A DNA stretch of 64,000 nucleotides from assembly GCF_038592905.1 (NCBI RefSeq), contig NZ_CP151943.1:4166501-4230500 (forward strand), written 5' to 3'. The first letter of the stretch is position 1, and each line of letters starts with the position of its first letter. The notes under the pieces are model-generated. The model was not told the DNA's origin. It saw only the letters and a list, made by a program, of their open reading frames with translations, and did not search any database. Shown piece after piece: positions 59,024 through 64,000 of the stretch. The position numbers and the translations under genes are program-made. This DNA is from Neobacillus sp. FSL H8-0543 (GTDB lineage Bacteria > Bacillota > Bacilli > Bacillales > Cytobacillaceae).

Positions 59024-60130
59024 TTGAAAAAAAGTAAATTTGGTTTGACTATGTCTGTTCTATTAGCAGCAAGCACAGTGTTAGCAGCATGTGGTGGAGA
59101 CGACGAAAAGACTGGCGATAATGGCAAGGATGTTAAAAAATCAGACCTTAAAGTTGGTATGGTTACTGATGCAGGAACAATTGATGACAAATCGTTCAAC
59201 CAAGGTACTTGGGAAGGTATTCTTCAAGCTAAAGAAGAACTCGGAATCCAAGAAAAATACCTTAAGCCAGCTGGTACTACTGAGGCAGAATATCTAAAGG
59301 AAATGGGCAATTTATATGATGCAGGTTATAAGTTTGTTGTATTACCTGGATTCAAGTTTGAAACTGCCGTATTCCATGCACAAGATAAATATAAAGATGC
59401 TAAATTTGTAATCCTTGATGGTAACCCGCATTCTGGTGACTTCAAGCCGGTTGTTAAAGACAATACTGTTGCAGTATTCTTCGCTGAACATGAATCAGGC
59501 TTCTTGGCAGGTGTAGCTGCTGCTCTTGAATTAAAAGAAGGAGAAGCAGGATTCATCGGCGGTATGGAAATTCCTGCTGTTCAAAAGTTTAACTGGGGCT
59601 TCCAACAAGGTGTTACATACGCTAACGAAAACCTAGGTACAAAACTTAACATTAAAGCTGAAAACGTACTTTACCAAGGTTCATTTGATAACGTAGCAGC
59701 TGGTGGACAAATTGCTGCACAAATGTATGACCGTGGTGTAAATGTAATCTTCACTGCTGCTGGCGGTGTTGGTGTAGGTGCGATCAACGAAGCAAAAACT
59801 CGTGGTAAAGCTGGTGACAACATCTGGATCGTTGGCGTTGACTCTGACCAATATGCTGACGGTATCTATGAAGGTGAAAAATCAATTATCTTAACTTCAG
59901 CAATGAAGAAATTAGATAATGTAACATTTGACTTAATTAAGCGTGAGTTAGATGGTGATTTCCCTGGCGGCGAAACATTAACGTTCGATGCTAAAAACGA
60001 TGGTATTGGCTTACCGGCAGAAAATCCTAACTTAAGCGATGATACAACAGCTAAAGTAAAAGAAGTATTTGAAAAAATTAAGTCAGGCGATATTAAAGTG
60101 GCTGGCGAACAAGGAAGTTTATTCAAGTAA
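59024..60130 (+). CDS. nupN: BMP family nucleoside-binding lipoprotein (NupN-like)
   Basis: A 368-residue substrate-binding lipoprotein. The lipobox gives Cys23 in VLAACGG, then a charged linker and a BMP/Med fold with KVGMVTDAGTIDDKSFNQG. B. subtilis NupN (YufN) binds guanosine for an ABC importer; substrate here is inferred. Start is TTG 59024 with AGGGGG upstream. Codons are biased towards highly expressed patterns. Transporter genes follow. Confidence 0.92.
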   Translation: MKKSKFGLTMSVLLAASTVLAACGGDDEKTGDNGKDVKKSDLKVGMVTDAGTIDDKSFNQGTWEGILQAKEELGIQEKYLKPAGTTEAEYLKEMGNLYDAGYKFVVLPGFKFETAVFHAQDKYKDAKFVILDGNPHSGDFKPVVKDNTVAVFFAEHESGFLAGVAAALELKEGEAGFIGGMEIPAVQKFNWGFQQGVTYANENLGTKLNIKAENVLYQGSFDNVAAGGQIAAQMYDRGVNVIFTAAGGVGVGAINEAKTRGKAGDNIWIVGVDSDQYADGIYEGEKSIILTSAMKKLDNVTFDLIKRELDGDFPGGETLTFDAKNDGIGLPAENPNLSDDTTAKVKEVFEKIKSGDIKVAGEQGSLFK

Positions 60131-60135
60131 AAAGT

Positions 60136-60171
60136 ACATAAAAGAGACGGTTTTTCCCGTCTCTTTTATGT
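60136..60171 (+). terminator. Long hairpin between nupN and nupO
   Basis: Perfect 15-bp stem (60136-60150 with 60157-60171), 6-nt loop. It lacks a clean T tract after the stem, so partial termination or protection of the nupN mRNA end is likely, giving more binding protein than transporter. Confidence 0.65.
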
Positions 60172-60346
60172 CTTTATGTATGATTGTTCTTCCAAATATG
60201 CATGTTACCAGGGTTCACAGCAAGTGTAATTAGTAATGGTTTTAGTATCAAAATTGCATTTTCAATATCCTTCAGATTTTGATGTTTTGATAGGGGGCTC
60301 CCTATTTTCAAAGAAATTGAGTCTAAATAAAAAGGTGAGTGCTACT

Positions 60347-61870
60347 ATGAGTTATGTGGTTGAAATGCTCAATATCAGGAAGGAATTCCCAGGTATTGTT
60401 GCGAATGATAATATTACCCTAACATTAAAAAAAGGGGAAATACATGCCTTATTAGGTGAAAACGGTGCTGGAAAATCAACACTAATGGGTGTATTATTCG
60501 GTATGTATCAACCTGAACAAGGGATTATTAAAATCCGTGAAAAGGAAGTCCGTATTGGAAATCCCAGCGTAGCCAATCAACTTGGTATCGGGATGGTTCA
60601 TCAGCATTTTAAATTAGTAGATAATTTTACAGTAACTGAAAATATTATTCTAGGCACTGAACCGGTAAAAGGTATGGTCCTAGATATTGATACGGCCGCA
60701 AAAAAAATCGAAGAACTGTCAAAGCATTATGGCTTAAATGTTGATCCCTATTCAAAGATTGAAGATATATCTGTCGGAATGCAACAAAGAGTAGAAATTA
60801 TGAAAATGCTTTACCGTGAAGCAGAGGTTCTTATTTTTGACGAACCAACAGCAGTATTAACTCCACATGAAATCGAAGAGCTAATGAAAATTATGCGTAA
60901 CCTTATTAATGAAGGAAAGTCAATTATTATTATTACACATAAATTGAAAGAAATTAAAGCAGTTGCAGACCGTTGTACTGTCATTCGACGTGGAAAAGGA
61001 ATTGGAACGGTTAACGTGAAAGAGACTAGTGAGGCAAGTCTTGCTGAGATGATGGTTGGCCGACATGTTAACTTTAAAGTGGATAAGAAAGATAGTACAC
61101 CTGGTGATGTTGTACTTCAAATAGATTCTATTTCTGTAAAAAACAACAGAAAAGTATTGGGACTTAAAAACTTCTCTATTGAAGTCAAAAGAGGAGAAAT
61201 AGTCGGTGTTGCCGGAGTGGAAGGAAATGGTCAATCTGAACTCGTGGAAGCGATAACCGGACTGAGGAAAGTAGAATCAGGAAAAATGTTTATTAATGGG
61301 CAAGAAATTACTAATATTTCTATTCGCCAAAGAATAGAAAGCGGAATTGGTCATATACCTGAAGACAGACAAAAGCGCGGACTTGTTTTAGATTACACGT
61401 TAGAAAATAACATGGTCTTAGAGGTATATAATAAACCTCCGTTTTCAAAGGTTGGGTTATTAAACGGTGCAGCAATTAAGAAATATGCCAAAAATATATT
61501 AGAAAAGTTTGACGTTCGTTCAGGTGAAGGCGGAGTTTCAATAGCTAGGACCTTATCTGGAGGAAATCAGCAAAAGGCAATCATCGGGAGAGAAATGGAA
61601 TTAGACCCGGATTTGCTTATTGCGGTACAGCCTACTCGTGGACTTGATGTAGGATCGATTGAATATATCCACAAAAGATTAATCGAGCATCGTAATAGAG
61701 GAAAGGCAGTTCTTCTAATTTCTTTAGAGCTTGATGAAGTTCTTCAGCTTTCAGACCGCATCGCCATCGTTAACAATGGAGAATTGATTGGTACTGTAAT
61801 TGCTTCTGAAACGAACGAGAATGAGGTAGGACTGATGATGGCAGGAGTGAATAAGGAGAGAAGTGTATGA
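60347..61870 (+). CDS. nupO: Nucleoside ABC transporter ATPase (NupO-like)
   Basis: A 507-residue double ATPase. The first nucleotide domain has Walker A GENGAGKS (37-44), signature SVGMQQR and Walker B LIFDEPTAVL. The second has the degenerate GNGQS in place of Walker A, signature LSGGNQQK, and LLIAVQPTRGLD where a Walker B DE is expected, so only one site probably hydrolyses ATP fast. ATG 60347 follows AAAAGGTGAG. Overlaps nupP. Confidence 0.94.
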   Translation: MSYVVEMLNIRKEFPGIVANDNITLTLKKGEIHALLGENGAGKSTLMGVLFGMYQPEQGIIKIREKEVRIGNPSVANQLGIGMVHQHFKLVDNFTVTENIILGTEPVKGMVLDIDTAAKKIEELSKHYGLNVDPYSKIEDISVGMQQRVEIMKMLYREAEVLIFDEPTAVLTPHEIEELMKIMRNLINEGKSIIIITHKLKEIKAVADRCTVIRRGKGIGTVNVKETSEASLAEMMVGRHVNFKVDKKDSTPGDVVLQIDSISVKNNRKVLGLKNFSIEVKRGEIVGVAGVEGNGQSELVEAITGLRKVESGKMFINGQEITNISIRQRIESGIGHIPEDRQKRGLVLDYTLENNMVLEVYNKPPFSKVGLLNGAAIKKYAKNILEKFDVRSGEGGVSIARTLSGGNQQKAIIGREMELDPDLLIAVQPTRGLDVGSIEYIHKRLIEHRNRGKAVLLISLELDEVLQLSDRIAIVNNGELIGTVIASETNENEVGLMMAGVNKERSV

Positions 61871-62946
61871 GAAACACAATTGTATCACTAATATCGATAA
61901 TTTTAGGACTAATTGCTGGAGGCTTATTGATGCTCTTCATAGGGGCAAGCCCTATCGAAGGATACACTTACTTATTTCAAGGAGCTTTAAAAAATATTTC
62001 ACGTATAGGTGATACGTTAGCAACTGCAACGCCGTTAGTTTTTACTGGACTTGCTGTGGCTTTTGCATTTCGGACGGGTCTCTTTAATATTGGTGTAGCA
62101 GGACAAATGTTGATTGGTGGTCTTGCAGCCACTGCTGTTGCCTTAACATTTGATTTATCAAGACCGATTCTGCTCCTTTTAATGGTAATTGCCGGTATTT
62201 TAGGCGGAGCATTGTGGGCGTTTATTCCAGGTTTATTTAAAGCACGATTTAATGTGCATGAAGTAGTATCAACCATTATGATGAACTGGATTGCTTATTG
62301 GACAGTCTATTATATCGTTCCGGCATTTTTTAAAGGTGAATTCCTAGAAACTGAATCACGGAAACTTGCCGAATCGTCTACTTTGAGAACACCTTGGCTA
62401 ACTGAAATGTTTCAGGGTTCATATATAAACCTTGGGCTTTTCTTTGCAGTTATTGCCGTGCTCATTATGGCATTTATTATTGATAAAACAACATTAGGAT
62501 TTGAATTAAAAGCTGTAGGTTTCAATCGGCACGCTGCAGAATATGCAGGTATGAAAGTTAATCGCAATATTATCTTATCCATGTTAATTTCAGGTGCCCT
62601 TGCAGGTCTAGGCGGAGTTGCATTATACACTGGTAATGCTTCCAGCATACAAATCGGAATTTTACCCTCGCAAGGCTTTGATGGAATTGCCGTAGCATTA
62701 CTTGGAGCTAATAATCCAATTGGTGTATTTTTCGCAGCCATTCTCTTTGGAATTCTCTATTCAGGGACAGGGTTTATGAATGCGATGATTGAAATTCCGC
62801 CGGAACTTGCAAATACAATTATTGCTATTATTATTTATTTTGCTGCAACCAGCGTATTAATTGACCGTGTGTTAAATAAATTCCGCAAGACACGTTCAAA
62901 TGCAAATGATGTAAATGGACCTGTTGGCAAGAAGGGAGAAGCATGA
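61867..62946 (+). CDS. nupP: Nucleoside ABC transporter permease (NupP-like)
   Basis: A 359-residue permease with eight to ten hydrophobic segments, of the BPD_transp_2 family (GLAVAFAFRTGLFNIGVAGQ; GFNRHAAEYAGM). It overlaps nupO by 4 bp and ends one base before nupQ starts, so the three are made together. Role: membrane channel for the nucleoside importer. Confidence 0.93.
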   Translation: MRNTIVSLISIILGLIAGGLLMLFIGASPIEGYTYLFQGALKNISRIGDTLATATPLVFTGLAVAFAFRTGLFNIGVAGQMLIGGLAATAVALTFDLSRPILLLLMVIAGILGGALWAFIPGLFKARFNVHEVVSTIMMNWIAYWTVYYIVPAFFKGEFLETESRKLAESSTLRTPWLTEMFQGSYINLGLFFAVIAVLIMAFIIDKTTLGFELKAVGFNRHAAEYAGMKVNRNIILSMLISGALAGLGGVALYTGNASSIQIGILPSQGFDGIAVALLGANNPIGVFFAAILFGILYSGTGFMNAMIEIPPELANTIIAIIIYFAATSVLIDRVLNKFRKTRSNANDVNGPVGKKGEA

Positions 62947-62947
62947 T

Positions 62948-63898
62948 ATGTGGACCATAATTGAACAAATATTCCCTTACGCAATTGTTTTTACAATTCC
63001 TCTTCTTATAACAGCATTAGGTGGTCTTTTTAGTGAAAGAAGTGGTATCGTTAATATTGGGTTAGAAGGTTTAATGGTTGTAGGAGCATTTGCGAGTGCA
63101 ATTACTGTTAACTTTTTGCAAAATACGATGGATGGACAAACGGCTCTTTGGATTGGTGTATTAGTAGCGGTTGTGGTAGGAATTTTGTTTTCCCTATTAC
63201 ATGCTTTTGCAAGTATTAATTTAAGTGCAGACCAAGTTATCAGTGGTGTAGCCATAAATATGATTGCAGCGGCATTAACCGTGTTTTTAGCTAGAAATAT
63301 TACTGGCAGTGGTAATATTCGTATCACAGGCGGTTTTACACCATTTGATGTGCCAATTTTATCGCAAATTCCAATTATTGGAGATCTATTGTTTACAAAA
63401 ACGTATGCGACAACTTGGTTTATTTTATTAGTGCTTCTTGTTAGTACGTTTATTCTTAATAAAACCAAATTTGGATTGCGTTTAAAATCCTGTGGTGAGT
63501 TTCCGCAGGCCGCTCAAGCTGCTGGGATTAATGTAATCAGAATCCGCTATTTGGGCGTTATGATTTCTGGTGCATTCTCTGGATTAGGCGGAGCAATCAT
63601 TATTTTAACTTACGCTGGAGAATTTACTGGAACTGTTTCTGGTCTAGGATTTTTAGCACTAGCATCGTTAATTTTTGGTCAATGGAGACCATTGGGGATT
63701 TTGGGAGCAACGTTGTTTTTCGGATTTGCAAGTACAATTGCTAACGTATCGCAGGTTATTCCTGAATTGGCCGTTATTCCGCCAATTATTCTGAAAATTT
63801 TCCCATATGTAGTTACGTTAATTGCGTTAGTACTCTTTTCTAAATCTTCTCAGGCACCGAAAGCAGCTGGAGAACCATTCGATCCGGGTAAGCGTTAA
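62948..63898 (+). CDS. nupQ: Nucleoside ABC transporter permease (NupQ-like)
   Basis: A 316-residue second permease of the same family, with LGGLFSERSGIVNIGLEGLM and AAQAAGINVIRIRYLGVM. ATG 62948 is chosen over the in-frame start at 62915 because it follows GAAGGGAGAAG and avoids a long overlap with nupP. Last complete gene in the window, closed by a terminator. Confidence 0.93.
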   Translation: MWTIIEQIFPYAIVFTIPLLITALGGLFSERSGIVNIGLEGLMVVGAFASAITVNFLQNTMDGQTALWIGVLVAVVVGILFSLLHAFASINLSADQVISGVAINMIAAALTVFLARNITGSGNIRITGGFTPFDVPILSQIPIIGDLLFTKTYATTWFILLVLLVSTFILNKTKFGLRLKSCGEFPQAAQAAGINVIRIRYLGVMISGAFSGLGGAIIILTYAGEFTGTVSGLGFLALASLIFGQWRPLGILGATLFFGFASTIANVSQVIPELAVIPPIILKIFPYVVTLIALVLFSKSSQAPKAAGEPFDPGKR

Positions 63899-63919
63899 TT
63901 AAATTATTATTTATTTTTG

Positions 63920-63950
63920 AAAAGGCTGGCTAATTAGTCAACCTTTTTTT
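63920..63950 (+). terminator. Terminator after nupQ
   Basis: AAAAGG/CCTTTT plus TGGCT/AGTCA with mismatched C and A between them, AATT loop, seven T. Confidence 0.8.
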
Positions 63951-64000
63951 ATTTATTCTTTTTCCTTTTCGAATAGGTTCATTTACAAGGGAGAAGCTAA

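Noticed and set aside
1..64000. CRISPR arrays, prophage, insertion sequences, tRNA or rRNA genes
   Set aside because: No regularly spaced direct repeats, transposase or integrase frames, or tRNA-like cloverleaf was seen; the repeats present are dispersed palindromes.

Overview
The window is a 64 kb stretch of a low-GC, endospore-forming Firmicute chromosome, almost certainly a Bacillaceae species outside the B. subtilis group. I infer this from protein similarity recalled from memory and from gene order: ftsY-ylxM-ffh, rpsP-khpA-ylqD-rimM-trmD-rplS, rpsB-tsf-pyrH-frr-uppS-cdsA-dxr-rseP-proS-polC, rimP-nusA-rnpM-ylxQ-infB-ylxP-rbfA-truB-ribF-rpsO-pnp, and spoVFAB-asd-dapG-dapA-rnjB-tepA-ylzJ-spoIIIE follow the B. 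subtilis order. The dipicolinate synthase genes spoVFAB and spoIIIE show that it sporulates. Every gene is on the + strand, as expected for one replichore read in its direction of replication. A genus such as Neobacillus or Mesobacillus is possible, but the sequence alone does not settle it.

Layout. 1-5.0 kb: end of ftsY, SRP genes, and the rpsP-rplS cluster for ribosome assembly and tRNA modification. 5.0-9.5 kb: signal peptidase I, rbgA, an L-serine dehydratase pair (sdaAB-sdaAA), rnhB. 9.7-15.3 kb: sucCD, dprA, topA. 15.4-20 kb: trmFO, a decayed xerC/codV, clpQ-clpY, codY. 20-34.3 kb: translation factors, pyrH, isoprenoid and phospholipid steps, site-2 protease, proS, polC. 34.4-44.3 kb: the nusA-infB operon through rpsO and pnp. 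44.4-52.2 kb: a polysaccharide deacetylase-like protein, an M16 peptidase, ymxH, dipicolinate synthase and the aspartate pathway to dihydrodipicolinate. 52.3-58.9 kb: RNase J2-like rnjB, tepA, ylzJ, spoIIIE and a GntR regulator. 59.0-63.9 kb: a BMP-type nucleoside ABC transporter (nupNOPQ-like).

How the genes work together. Most are growth housekeeping: translation apparatus, SRP and signal-peptide processing, DNA replication, RNA decay and processing. The asd-dapG-dapA genes make the dihydrodipicolinate that SpoVFA/SpoVFB oxidise to dipicolinate for the spore core. The GntR regulator beside the nucleoside transporter is a candidate local regulator.

I did not find a new defence, CRISPR, phage or biosynthetic system. 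The noteworthy points are: (1) a xerC/codV pseudogene between trmFO and clpQ, recognisable in two reading frames; (2) absence of the large flagellar/chemotaxis operon that lies between codY and rpsB in B. subtilis, and of ylqG-ylqH; (3) four copies of a roughly 115-195 bp intergenic repeat whose arms keep pairing through compensatory changes, all in the same orientation as transcription and three placed between a stop codon and a terminator; (4) a relocated sdaAB-sdaAA pair; (5) several structured leaders (rplS, rpsO, topA, rpsB, tsf, rimP).
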